This document shows, piece by piece, positions 6,786-14,498 of a DNA stretch of 26,395 nucleotides. Numbering within the stretch: the first letter of the stretch is position 1; the number at the start of each line of letters is the position of its first letter. The position numbers were made by a program, and so were the translations under genes. The stretch is from NCBI GenBank assembly GCA_023264315.1, contig JALQST010000005.1, positions 1 through 26,395 of the forward strand, read 5' to 3'. The notes below the pieces were generated by a model that was given only the letters and a program-made list of their open reading frames with translations, did not search any database and was not told the DNA's origin. Source of the stretch: Nodosilinea sp. BSH.14 (GTDB lineage Bacteria; Cyanobacteriota; Cyanobacteriia; Phormidesmidales; Phormidesmidaceae).

Positions 6786-7541
6786 CTAGGCTATGACCGC
6801 CTCGGCAATCCTTTCCAGGGTTCGCGTGACCGGGTGATCGGGGTATTGGAGGACAAAGAGGCCGCTGCTGGCCAACACCATCAGGGCATCGGAGTGGGGA
6901 ATAATGCCGGCCACGGGGGCGTCATAGGCGGCTTCCACCTTGGCTTTGAGTTCATCAAAGTCAAATACCTCGGGGGCTTTGTTCACGGTGATGAGCAGTT
7001 TTTCCACCTGAAGTTTGCGGGCCACATCCACTGTGACGGCGGTGCCTTGGTAGTCCTGCTGGTCGGGTCGGAGCAGCAGCAGCAGCACATCGGAAATGGT
7101 GATCGACAGCAGGGTTTCTTCATTCAAACCGGGGTGGGTGTCGATGATTAGGTAGTCTAGCCGGAAGTCGTTGATGACCCTGCGGTAGCCATCGTTGAGG
7201 CGGTTGACATCGTAGCCCTCCCGCAACACCCGGGCAATGTCGCTGGTTTTGATGCTGGAAGGCAGTAAGAAGAGTCCGCCTCCCGGGCCGCTGGTGAGCA
7301 GGTAGGAGATGTCGTAGACCGCGTCGTTGACCTCAATTTTGCCCCAGAGGTAATCGTTCAAAGAGGCTTGGACGCTGTCTTGGCCAAAGCCAAACAGCAC
7401 ATGAACTCCCGGGGACTGGATGTCCGTATCCACCACCGCCACCCGAAAGCCTTTCTGGGCCAAGATGGCGGCCAGGTTAGACACCGTGTTGGATTTCCCA
7501 GTGCCTCCTCGGTAGGAGTGAACTGAAATAATTTTCGCCAT
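6786..7541 (-). CDS. ParA/MinD-family ATPase with Arg in place of the signature Lys
   Basis: A 251-residue P-loop ATPase of the ParA/MinD/SIMIBI group, which forms ATP-dependent dimers to position cargo or act as switch proteins. The deviant Walker A motif is YRGGTGKSNT (residues 10-19): Lys16 of the P-loop is present, but the upstream signature Lys of KGGxGKT is Arg11. Walker A' is VAVVDTDIQSPG (34-45) and Walker B is DYLIIDTHPGLNEET (129-143). Helical C-terminal segments follow (PHSDALMVLASSGLFVLQYP). I place the start at ATG 7539-7541; an upstream in-frame start would add 11 residues that do not look conserved. No ParB, MinC or MinE gene is adjacent, so the cargo is unknown. It stands alone, convergent with the DUF2808 gene. 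Confidence 0.87.
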   Translation of the reverse strand: MAKIISVHSYRGGTGKSNTVSNLAAILAQKGFRVAVVDTDIQSPGVHVLFGFGQDSVQASLNDYLWGKIEVNDAVYDISYLLTSGPGGGLFLLPSSIKTSDIARVLREGYDVNRLNDGYRRVINDFRLDYLIIDTHPGLNEETLLSITISDVLLLLLRPDQQDYQGTAVTVDVARKLQVEKLLITVNKAPEVFDFDELKAKVEAAYDAPVAGIIPHSDALMVLASSGLFVLQYPDHPVTRTLERIAEAVIA

Positions 7542-7980
7542 AGGACAGAACCCTAATCTTTGAACGATACCCAATGTAGAAGACCAACCTCCAGCGACGG
7601 CCTGAGGAGGGATCGGCAGCCGGAGCCAGCCGTTGCCACCCGAGGCGACGATGATTGCCGCTGGGGCGTTGAGGCCCTAGGAGGAGCCCATCCGTAGCCA
7701 GATTGTTCAGACGTGCACTCCGTTGTCCTTTTACGGTGTACATTGGTTCCCTTAGGATGCTCTCCTGGGGCACAGCCAGACCGTCTGAGCTTCTTCAGAG
7801 TAACGCCTGCCTCACCCCCTGGCGTGTTTTCTTCGGTGCGGCATCCTAGGCTTGAGCTTAGGGCAAGGCTGGTTTGGGCCAGCGGGCACCTCTGAGGGAT
7901 CAGATTGGGAACGCCTGGAACATGGCAATGCGTCCGGCCTGTCAGAACATCAGGGACATCTACGGGAATCGAGGATGGCG
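7542..7980. other. 439-bp divergent intergenic region without a supported gene
   Basis: The region separates the ParA-like gene (minus) from the membrane-anchored protein gene (plus), and should hold both promoters. I found no convincing -35/-10 pair, RNA gene, terminator or protein-like frame; the short open frames inside have no family resemblance. A spaced inverted repeat CCAATGTA (7571-7578)/TACATTGG (7739-7746) is present but may be chance. Confidence 0.6.
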
Positions 7981-8763
7981 ATGGGGCTAGATCTAGTACT
8001 GCTAACCATCTACTTCATTTGCATTGGCTACCTGGCCTATCAAATGGTGCTGGCGGTGGAGGGCGATGTGGAGGTGCGCTTGGCCTGCCTTCCCGACCCG
8101 GAGGCCTTGGGGCAAGCCCTGGCGGATCAGATCACCCGGCAGGGACTCCCGGCGGATCTAGGTCAAGTGCTGACGGCCCTGCCGCCTCCCTTGGCTCCCC
8201 AGGCTGGCCTCACCCTCACCCCGCCCACCCCACGGGGACAGCCCGCCGGGGAAGCCGACGGGCTCATTGCTGTGCAGGTGTTGCCCCAGGGGCCACAGCC
8301 CCTTAAACCGCTGGCGGGGTTAACGGTGCAGGTCTTGAACCAAACCCAGGGTTTTCAGGTGGCGGTGGATTGGGATCGGAGCTCCTTCACCCAGATGAAT
8401 AACCAGGCCCGCCGCGTGATTCGCCACACCCCAGGGACGCGGATGGATTTGGGGCTGCCCCAGGTGGTAAGCGTGGTTAACCCCAAGCAACTGCTGAGCG
8501 TGATGGCCACCAGTGAGGACTGTTTTAGTGTCAACCCTGATACCCAACGGCTGCAACTGGCGGTGCCCCTTGTCGATCCCACCCGATTATTAAGTGCGCC
8601 GCCCCCGGCCCGCGTCTATACCCTGGATTTGGCCCTGACGATTACCCCGGTAATTGGTCGGGGGGTGCGCCCCTTAGTACTGCTGCTGCCCTTCCGGTTT
8701 CGGGTAGAACGGTTGGTGATTCAGCCCTCGATTCCCTACCGCAGGTGGTTCTCGAAGCCATAG
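7981..8763 (+). CDS. Membrane-anchored conserved protein of unknown function
   Basis: A protein of 260 residues. The start at ATG 7981 is chosen because GAGG (7971-7974) lies six bases before it; an ATG at 7975 is possible too. Residues 3-24 (GLDLVLLTIYFICIGYLAYQMV) form one transmembrane helix. The remainder is probably a soluble domain rich in Pro and beta-type stretches, containing GLTVQVLNQTQGFQVAVDWDR, PGTRMDLGLPQVVSVVNPKQLL and LAVPLVDPTRLL (these blocks are separate). The end, RPLVLLLPFRFRVERLVIQPSIPY, has another hydrophobic strand but is not a clear helix. I do not recognise a domain. It converges with the lipid kinase gene, with 43 bp between the stops, and stands alone on its strand. 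Confidence 0.7.
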   Translation: MGLDLVLLTIYFICIGYLAYQMVLAVEGDVEVRLACLPDPEALGQALADQITRQGLPADLGQVLTALPPPLAPQAGLTLTPPTPRGQPAGEADGLIAVQVLPQGPQPLKPLAGLTVQVLNQTQGFQVAVDWDRSSFTQMNNQARRVIRHTPGTRMDLGLPQVVSVVNPKQLLSVMATSEDCFSVNPDTQRLQLAVPLVDPTRLLSAPPPARVYTLDLALTITPVIGRGVRPLVLLLPFRFRVERLVIQPSIPYRRWFSKP

Positions 8764-8806
8764 CCCACATGTCATCCGTGCTCCAGCCTTGATCGCCCGG
8801 AAGTCG

Positions 8807-10117
8807 CTAGATGGAAGGCCACCAACTCTGATCCTTGGCGAGGGGCGTGAGGACGGTTAACCCCTGGGGAATGCATTCCACCTCTAGGGGGGTGGTGCCG
8901 ATGATTTCGCCATCCACGACGACGTGGCGGGGCTGGTCTGTGGTAATTTTCACCCGCGATCCGCGCAGGCAAATGATATCTTCGCGGTTGGTGGGGTTGC
9001 TCACCAGGGCCGAGGCAAACAGGCTGCTGAGGGCGGTAATGGCCTGCATCCGGGTTTTGACGGTGCTGATGGTAATATCCAGCAGCCCATCGGCGTAACG
9101 CACTTCGCCGAAGCCCTGGGCCAACACTGAAGTAGCTGGGGCCGCATTGGCAATGGTGATGGCAGAGGTGGTGAAGCTGCCCCTCAGGATGTGGCCCTGG
9201 CTGTGTTCAGCCCCCTCCAGTTCGAGGGTGGCTTCAAAGTTATCGGCTTCGTTAATTTGCTGCACTCCAGCCAAAATATAGGCCAGCACCCCAAAGCGAT
9301 TTTTCAGTTCCCGGTTGGCCCGGTTCACATAGTCGGCCTCGAAGCCCACACCCGCCAGCAAAATCATCGGTCTGCCGTTGCAGCGGGCCATGTCTACGGT
9401 GCGGGTGTTGCCCGCCAGGATGGTGCCACAGGCTCCCTGGATGGCGCTGGGAATGCCCAAGGCCGTGGCAAAGGCATTGGCTGTTCCCCGGGGAATGATA
9501 CCCAGGGGAATCCCGCTCTCCAGCACCACCCCCGCCACTGCCGAAACGGTGCCATCGCCGCCGGAGGCAATCACCACATCGGGGTTTTGGGTCAGGGCTT
9601 CTCGCGTTTGGGCGGCGGGGGAACGGTCGGGGCTGGTGAAAATCACGTTCACCTGCACCTGGGGCTCCAGCAGCCGCTTAATCAGCGCCAAATCATAGTC
9701 GGGATTGCCCTGGCCCGACACGGGATTAAAGATCAAATGGGCGATTCTGGCCTTGCCCAGGTGTTTGATCACCGCCTCTGCCGTGGCCAGGTTGGTGGCG
9801 AGGGGAACATTATGCACGGCGCAGACCCGCAGCAGGGCTCGAATCTCCGGTTCGGGGTGCTGGGCGTGGAAGGGATCCAGCAAGAAAATGACGGCGGCTA
9901 CCTTGCCCACGACGACCCGGGCGGCAATTTGGGCATCGCCCCCCAGGGATCCAGGTAGCAGGCGTTCCACCGATAGCCCTGTCTGCTGCAACCGTTCTCC
10001 TGTGGTGGCCGTGGCAACGAGGTGATAGCGAGCCAAAATACCCCTAAACCGCTGGCTAAAGGCCACGAGGTCGTCTTTTTTGCCATCGTGGGCAAGGAGG
10101 GCAAGTTGGGTGGGCAT
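8807..10117 (-). CDS. Methylglyoxal synthase-like domain fused to a YegS/BmrU-type lipid kinase
   Basis: A two-domain protein of 436 residues. Residues 3-120 resemble methylglyoxal synthase: LALLAHDGKKDDL (5-17), ATATTGERL (35-43), LPGSLGGDAQIA (54-65, with the catalytic-type Asp61) and LLDPFHAQHPEPEIRALL (79-96). From about 126 a diacylglycerol kinase catalytic domain follows: HLIFNPVSGQGN, then SGGDGTVSAV (185-194) and IIPRGTANAFATALGIP (207-223), with a C-terminal beta domain and DGLLDITI. Such fusions are known in cyanobacteria. The MGS half would convert dihydroxyacetone phosphate to methylglyoxal, and the kinase half would phosphorylate a lipid. Compared with E. coli MgsA, the position of His98 is Pro88 and that of Asp101 is Glu91, so synthase activity is doubtful. 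I start at ATG 10115-10117; a GTG 21 bp upstream is an alternative. Confidence 0.88.
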   Translation of the reverse strand: MPTQLALLAHDGKKDDLVAFSQRFRGILARYHLVATATTGERLQQTGLSVERLLPGSLGGDAQIAARVVVGKVAAVIFLLDPFHAQHPEPEIRALLRVCAVHNVPLATNLATAEAVIKHLGKARIAHLIFNPVSGQGNPDYDLALIKRLLEPQVQVNVIFTSPDRSPAAQTREALTQNPDVVIASGGDGTVSAVAGVVLESGIPLGIIPRGTANAFATALGIPSAIQGACGTILAGNTRTVDMARCNGRPMILLAGVGFEADYVNRANRELKNRFGVLAYILAGVQQINEADNFEATLELEGAEHSQGHILRGSFTTSAITIANAAPATSVLAQGFGEVRYADGLLDITISTVKTRMQAITALSSLFASALVSNPTNREDIICLRGSRVKITTDQPRHVVVDGEIIGTTPLEVECIPQGLTVLTPLAKDQSWWPSI

Positions 10118-10207
10118 GGCGACAAGGGGAAGGGGCACAGGGCAGGCGGTTCGTCCCGTCAGCTAGCAGCGTTGGGGCGCGTTACAGCCCCTTGAACATC
10201 AACCCCT

Positions 10208-11512
10208 CTAGCCGCTGGTCACGGAGAGACCATCCACCAATACTGAGGGAGTGTAGCAGGCTCCATTCCAGTCGGCATCATTGCCCAGCACTAGATTTTC
10301 CTTGAGGGCACCATAGACATTACCCGCCACCATGGTGTCCTTCACGCGGCCCACCATTTTTCCGTGGTGGATGTGGTAGCCCAGATCGATGTTGACCGAG
10401 AAATCCCCGGAGATACCCGCCCCACCGCCGAGGATTTGATCCACCAGAATGCCGTGATCGACGCTGGCAATCAGGTCAGACAGGGAACGGGAACCGGGGG
10501 TAATCAGCGTGTTGTAGAGGCTGGGGGTGGGGTAGCTGCCAAGGCCGGGACGAAAGCCGTTGCCCGTGGAGCCGCCGCCCAACTGTTGCCCCACCTTGCG
10601 ATCGCAGTAGAACAGGGCCAGTACCCCTTTATCGATGAACACCAGCCGTTGGGTGGGGGTGCCCTCGTCGTCAAAGGGGCAGCTAAAGGGGCCAGCCTCC
10701 GGGTCTTGGTAGAGGGTGATGTCGGCGGAAATCATCGACTGGCCTAGGCCATCGCTCCAGGGGGACGACCGCTCGATCACTCGCTTACCGCTGAGGGCCG
10801 CCTGGAGGGTACCCCACAGCATATCGGCGGCCTTGGCGGTAAAGATCACCGGCAGACGTCCTGAGGTCACGGCAGCGTTCGATTCGGCCCAGGCCAGCCG
10901 CTGAAGGAGTTGTTCCGCCAAGTTCCCGACATCTAAACTATCGCGGCGGGTTTGGCCATCGCTAACGCTCAAGAAGTCGTCCCCCCGCACCCATTCAGCG
11001 GAGGCATAGCCGCTGAGGGTGGTGTCGCTATAGAAACTATCGAGCCCCTGGCTGTTGAGGATGCGGGTGGTTTCGATGTCGCACTCCATTTCCACGCCGC
11101 AGATCACCTCGGGGTAGGCGGCGCGAATTTGATCAATCACCGCTTGGCCCCAATCCACCAGTTGCTCGACGGGGACGGTTTGGCCGAGGTCGGGGTAGCG
11201 CTGGCGGGTGCCCGTCGTGAGATTGAGGGGCTCTGGATCGTTGAGGGCACTGATGGCCATGGCCTTGTCCACAATGGGCTGGGGATCCACGGGGCCGTAG
11301 GCCACCGCCAAACCGGGCCGACCGTTGACCCACAGCCGCAGGGCCGTGCCTAGGGCGGCGGAACTTTCCAACTGTTTGAGGCGGTTGGCTTCAAAAAATA
11401 CGGGGCGCGATTGGGAACGCGATTGCAGCACCTCCGCCGCCTCTGCCCCCGACTTTAGGGCGAGGTCAAGCAGCTTTTCGGCAAGGGAATCATCCGTGAG
11501 GCCAGCAACCAT
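10208..11512 (-). CDS. pmbA: TldE/PmbA-family metalloprotease-like protein
   Basis: A 434-residue protein of the TldD/PmbA family. In enterobacteria TldD and TldE form a heterodimeric zinc peptidase that trims small modified peptides such as microcin B17 and CcdA. Family marks are the N-terminal helix LAEKLLDLALKSGAEAAEVL, the segment RILNSQGLDSFYSDT, and a C-terminal region with FDDEGTPTQRLVFIDKGVL and NLVLGNDADW (separate segments). It lacks a clear HExxxH zinc site, as expected for the TldE rather than the TldD partner. The length fits the family. No tldD is adjacent in the window. The gene lies in a minus-strand run between mscS-like and lipid-kinase genes, with a structured 85-bp leader upstream. 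Confidence 0.9.
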   Translation of the reverse strand: MVAGLTDDSLAEKLLDLALKSGAEAAEVLQSRSQSRPVFFEANRLKQLESSAALGTALRLWVNGRPGLAVAYGPVDPQPIVDKAMAISALNDPEPLNLTTGTRQRYPDLGQTVPVEQLVDWGQAVIDQIRAAYPEVICGVEMECDIETTRILNSQGLDSFYSDTTLSGYASAEWVRGDDFLSVSDGQTRRDSLDVGNLAEQLLQRLAWAESNAAVTSGRLPVIFTAKAADMLWGTLQAALSGKRVIERSSPWSDGLGQSMISADITLYQDPEAGPFSCPFDDEGTPTQRLVFIDKGVLALFYCDRKVGQQLGGGSTGNGFRPGLGSYPTPSLYNTLITPGSRSLSDLIASVDHGILVDQILGGGAGISGDFSVNIDLGYHIHHGKMVGRVKDTMVAGNVYGALKENLVLGNDADWNGACYTPSVLVDGLSVTSG

Positions 11513-11524
11513 AGGACAGGGCTA

Positions 11525-11580
11525 TCCAGGGGAAAACAATGCTTTCCCATCTTCCTGGATTGTGGCACCCCTGGAAAGCA
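11525..11580 (-). promoter_or_regulatory. Leader with two overlapping, mutually exclusive hairpins before pmbA
   Basis: On the minus strand TGCTTTCC (11580-11573) can pair with GGAAAGCA (11547-11540), while TCCAGGGG (11575-11568) can pair with CCCCTGGA (11532-11525). The two left arms overlap by three bases, so the stems compete. The second right arm ends 12 bp before the pmbA start. This could be an attenuator-like leader or coincidence. Confidence 0.35.
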
Positions 11581-11597
11581 CGACTGCCCGATCCGGC

Positions 11598-13430
11598 CTA
11601 CAGGGCGTGGGGGGGCTGGGATTGAATCCCAAAGGCAGGGGCCGTGTAGTCCTTGGGCAGGTAGTCGGCGGGAATGGTGGAATGGTTGCCGTCGCGCAGG
11701 GCGGTGTAGCCCGGGGAGAGAATTTCGATGGCGGCGGCGTTGCAGTGGTCTTGGATATTTTGGTGCAGGGCCGAGTAGATCAGGGGCATTTGGTTGGGGG
11801 CGGCGGTGTAGGCGCTGAGGGTGTAGCTGACGTGGAAGTCGTTGAGGGCCGTTTGCAAAACGAAGGGGGCCGGGGTGGCTTGGATGTTGGGGGTGGCCAG
11901 GGCGGCTTCGATCAGCACCGCGTGGATTTTGCGCCAGGGCACGTCGTAGCCGAGGGTGACGGTGGTTTGGAGCACCAGATACCCCCCGGCTTCGCGGCAA
12001 ATGGCGCTGAAATTGGTGACGTTGCTGTTGAGCACCGAGGCGTTGGGGATGGTGATGGTTTCCTGCCTAGGGGTGAGCACGCGGGTGACAAACAGGGATT
12101 TGTCCTGCACGTCACCCATGATGTTGTCAATGCGGATGAAGTCGCCTAGGCGGAAGGCGCGGGTGTAGATCAGGATAATTCCGGCTAGGGCATTGGCTAC
12201 GGCGGAGGAGGAACCCAAGGTGAGCAAGGCCCCCACAAACAGCGACACCCCCTGAAACGCGGGCGACCCAAAGCCGGGCAGAAACGGCCCCGCAATGACG
12301 AAGGCAATGGCCACAATCAAGAAGGTCGCCAGACGGACGGTGGGCTGTACCCATTCCGGATAGAACCAGGGATACACATCCTGCCGCCCCAGTTCGAGAA
12401 TCACCTGCTTCGTAAACTCAATCACGTAGTAGGTGATGAGGGCCAAAATGCCCAGCATCATCAGATTGGGCAAGTAGGCCACAAACCCCTGGGCTAGGGC
12501 GTTCAGGCGATCCGCTAAATCCCGCAGCAGGCTATCCCCAATCGCTTCGGTGGCCGGAAACTGGCTCAGCACAAAGGGCACATAGAGGTAGAGAGCAAAC
12601 AGCACCAGCCCCAGCCGCACCAGTTGGATCAGGCTCTGAAGTAGGTAGCTGGCGGCTCCGACCCCCAACAAAGGCAGCGACCGGATGCGCAGCGCCAGGG
12701 TGCCGTTCTCCCGCTGGGTCTGGATGCGGCTGGACAACACCGAGGAAAGGAAAAATAACCCTCGCAGAAACAGAACCAGGATGAGCGTACTGACCACAAT
12801 GGCGACTAAGTTGATGGCCGTCCGTTTGATGGTGCGGGCCTCCCGATAGTTGACTAAAGCCTGCTGAATCCAGTCCACCGTCAGGGCCGCTAGCTCTTGG
12901 TGGGGCCGACCGTAGATGGCCTCGTCCGCTGGGCGAATGGTAAACAGCACCTTGTCCCCAGCCCAAACGACGCTCTGGGTCTCCCCCGTTTCCGCTCGAA
13001 TGTCGGCGGGGGTAATGCTGGAATCCGCCACCGCCGCCTGGATGCGCTGGGTGAGGATGGCAGCGCGTTCCTCGGCGGAGACCCCATCAAGGCCCACCTT
13101 GACCCGAAATAACTCCTGGCCATCCAGCACCACCGGATAACCGTCGATGGCATTGCCCACCGGGCGACCCGATGGACTTGACTGGCCCAATGGGGCATTC
13201 GACGGGCTGGGGGTTGTCCCTGGGGCAGCTTCGTTCGCCGCCGTCTGAGCAACGAGCGGCTGGGTAACGACAGCATTGGCCGCCCCCGGCATGGTGTGGA
13301 GGCCCCCCATCATCAGCGCCAGCAGCAACGCTACCGTCACCCAAAGAAATCGCCATCGATTCCTAGGACGAAGGCCACGGCGGCCCCAGGGGCTAGACTG
13401 GCGTCGGTATTCTGCGTGGTTACGGCCCAT
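11598..13430 (-). CDS. MscS-family mechanosensitive ion channel with N-terminal periplasmic extension
   Basis: A 610-residue membrane protein. Residues 27-53 form a signal-like hydrophobic stretch ending GAANA, followed by a Pro/Ser-rich linker (about 60-95) and an extramembrane region (about 95-200). Transmembrane helices lie at about 205-233, 255-290, 318-343 and 365-383. The pore-lining helix and start of the beta domain are clear: VSLFVGALLTLGSSSAVANALAG (395-417), then IYTRAFRLGDFIRID and NIMGDV (421-442), the MscS signature. The cytoplasmic vestibule and C-terminal alpha/beta domain follow. Such channels open under membrane tension to release solutes during osmotic downshock; the large N-terminal part suggests an MscK-like or YnaI-like relative rather than minimal MscS. 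The start is an ATG with AAGGA about 11 bases upstream. Confidence 0.92.
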   Translation of the reverse strand: MGRNHAEYRRQSSPWGRRGLRPRNRWRFLWVTVALLLALMMGGLHTMPGAANAVVTQPLVAQTAANEAAPGTTPSPSNAPLGQSSPSGRPVGNAIDGYPVVLDGQELFRVKVGLDGVSAEERAAILTQRIQAAVADSSITPADIRAETGETQSVVWAGDKVLFTIRPADEAIYGRPHQELAALTVDWIQQALVNYREARTIKRTAINLVAIVVSTLILVLFLRGLFFLSSVLSSRIQTQRENGTLALRIRSLPLLGVGAASYLLQSLIQLVRLGLVLFALYLYVPFVLSQFPATEAIGDSLLRDLADRLNALAQGFVAYLPNLMMLGILALITYYVIEFTKQVILELGRQDVYPWFYPEWVQPTVRLATFLIVAIAFVIAGPFLPGFGSPAFQGVSLFVGALLTLGSSSAVANALAGIILIYTRAFRLGDFIRIDNIMGDVQDKSLFVTRVLTPRQETITIPNASVLNSNVTNFSAICREAGGYLVLQTTVTLGYDVPWRKIHAVLIEAALATPNIQATPAPFVLQTALNDFHVSYTLSAYTAAPNQMPLIYSALHQNIQDHCNAAAIEILSPGYTALRDGNHSTIPADYLPKDYTAPAFGIQSQPPHAL

Positions 13431-13517
13431 CCGTGGTTCTGTCCTTAGGAGCGTGGATCGTTATTGATGAAAGATGAAAAGTGATGAAAGCTGGGGGTTA
13501 CAGCAAGAGACCGAGCC

Positions 13518-14420
13518 CTAGGGCTGATATTCTCGCTGGTCGGCCAGTTTGCGAATGGAGACCTGCACCGACATGCCTAAATAATCCGAGGCATCCCCCA
13601 TCCAGGAACCTGATAAGGGCATCACTTGGGCCGGATGGCGGGCGATGGCCACGGGCACCAGGTCAAAGCCTGCGCTGATGCGGTTAGTGGGGTCGTAGTT
13701 ACGCCATCCCGCTCCGGGCAGGTAAACCTGGAGCCAAGCGTGGGTAGCCCCGGATCCGGTCATACCCACATCGCCCCCGTCAAGGGCCGCATCGTACAAA
13801 TAGCCGCTGACAAACCGACAGGCCAGCCCCAGCCGCCGCAGCGCCTCGATCATCAGCCACGCATAGTCCCGACAGGTGCCCGTGCCCGTGCGTAGGGTAT
13901 CGCCGGGAGACTGGGTGCCCTCGGCCTCGCGGGCTTCGTAGGTCACGGTGCTGTGGATGGTGTCCATCATCCGGTTAATCACGTCCAGGGTGCCGTCCTG
14001 GTCGCCCAGCACAAACCGCCGCGTCCAATCCGCCAAGCGGCCATCAACGTCTTCGGCGTGGGGCCGCATAAACACCGATAAATCTGTCCATTCATCCGGG
14101 GTGTACTGCACCGGCAGTTCCTCCGCCCGAGGGTCGAGGGGAAAATCTTGCACCGCCCGATAGCCAAAGTGTTCTCCCTGCACGCGGTAGGTGACGGTCA
14201 GTTCTGCCCCCGGGGTTTCCAGATCAATCACCGCCACGTTGTTGGACAGGGTATCCATCAGCCAGCGCACCTGGGAGGGCAGGTTGGTTTCTAGCCCGTA
14301 GCTCAAAATTCGTCCGCCATAGCTGCCCCGGGGTAAAAAAATGGCGCGATGAGGCCCAAAGGTGACGGGCTTGGCGTAGCGATAGGTGGTGACGTGTTCG
14401 AGGTCGTAGATAACGCTCAT
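13518..14420 (-). CDS. Transglutaminase-like cysteine protease family protein
   Basis: A cytoplasmic protein of 300 residues with no signal peptide. The N-terminal beta domain (MSVIYDLEHVTTYRYAKPVT, residues 1-20) matches the bacterial transglutaminase N-terminal region, and the core domain follows at about 145-250. The catalytic triad is visible: Cys183 in GTGTCRDYAWLMIEALR, His227 in THAWLQVYLPG and Asp243 in YDPTN. Family members mostly act as peptidases or amidases rather than protein cross-linkers; the target is unknown. The start is set at ATG 14418-14420, because the longer frame adds 16 residues of poor quality upstream. It is divergent from the S10-like peptidase gene, with 78 bp between, so the two peptidase-like genes may share a promoter region. 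Confidence 0.9.
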   Translation of the reverse strand: MSVIYDLEHVTTYRYAKPVTFGPHRAIFLPRGSYGGRILSYGLETNLPSQVRWLMDTLSNNVAVIDLETPGAELTVTYRVQGEHFGYRAVQDFPLDPRAEELPVQYTPDEWTDLSVFMRPHAEDVDGRLADWTRRFVLGDQDGTLDVINRMMDTIHSTVTYEAREAEGTQSPGDTLRTGTGTCRDYAWLMIEALRRLGLACRFVSGYLYDAALDGGDVGMTGSGATHAWLQVYLPGAGWRNYDPTNRISAGFDLVPVAIARHPAQVMPLSGSWMGDASDYLGMSVQVSIRKLADQREYQP

Positions 14421-14498
14421 GGCAGGATGGGGGAGGCAATAAGAGACTAGGATAAGACCATTTCCCATGCCCGTTGCCTTTGTTGCGGCATTTCAACC

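Noticed and set aside
7571..7746. Inverted repeat CCAATGTA/TACATTGG in the 439-bp intergenic region, considered as MITE ends
   Set aside because: Only 8 bp, 160 bp apart, without target duplication or internal structure.
7713..7895. 60-codon open frame between the ParA-like gene and the membrane-anchored protein gene
   Set aside because: No ribosome-binding site, no conserved-looking composition and overlap with the probable leader of the next gene.
9191..9958. 255-codon open frame opposite the MGS/lipid kinase gene
   Set aside because: Low-complexity Gly/Gln/His composition and no motif; explained by codon bias of the true gene.
10598..10605. HIP1 octamer GCGATCGC, considered as a lineage marker
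   Set aside because: I noticed only this one copy, so it is neither enriched nor informative, and an exhaustive count was not possible by eye.
11325..12149. 274-codon open frame spanning pmbA and the MscS gene on the plus strand
   Set aside because: It crosses two real genes and their spacer, has Gly/Val-rich shadow composition and no ribosome-binding site.
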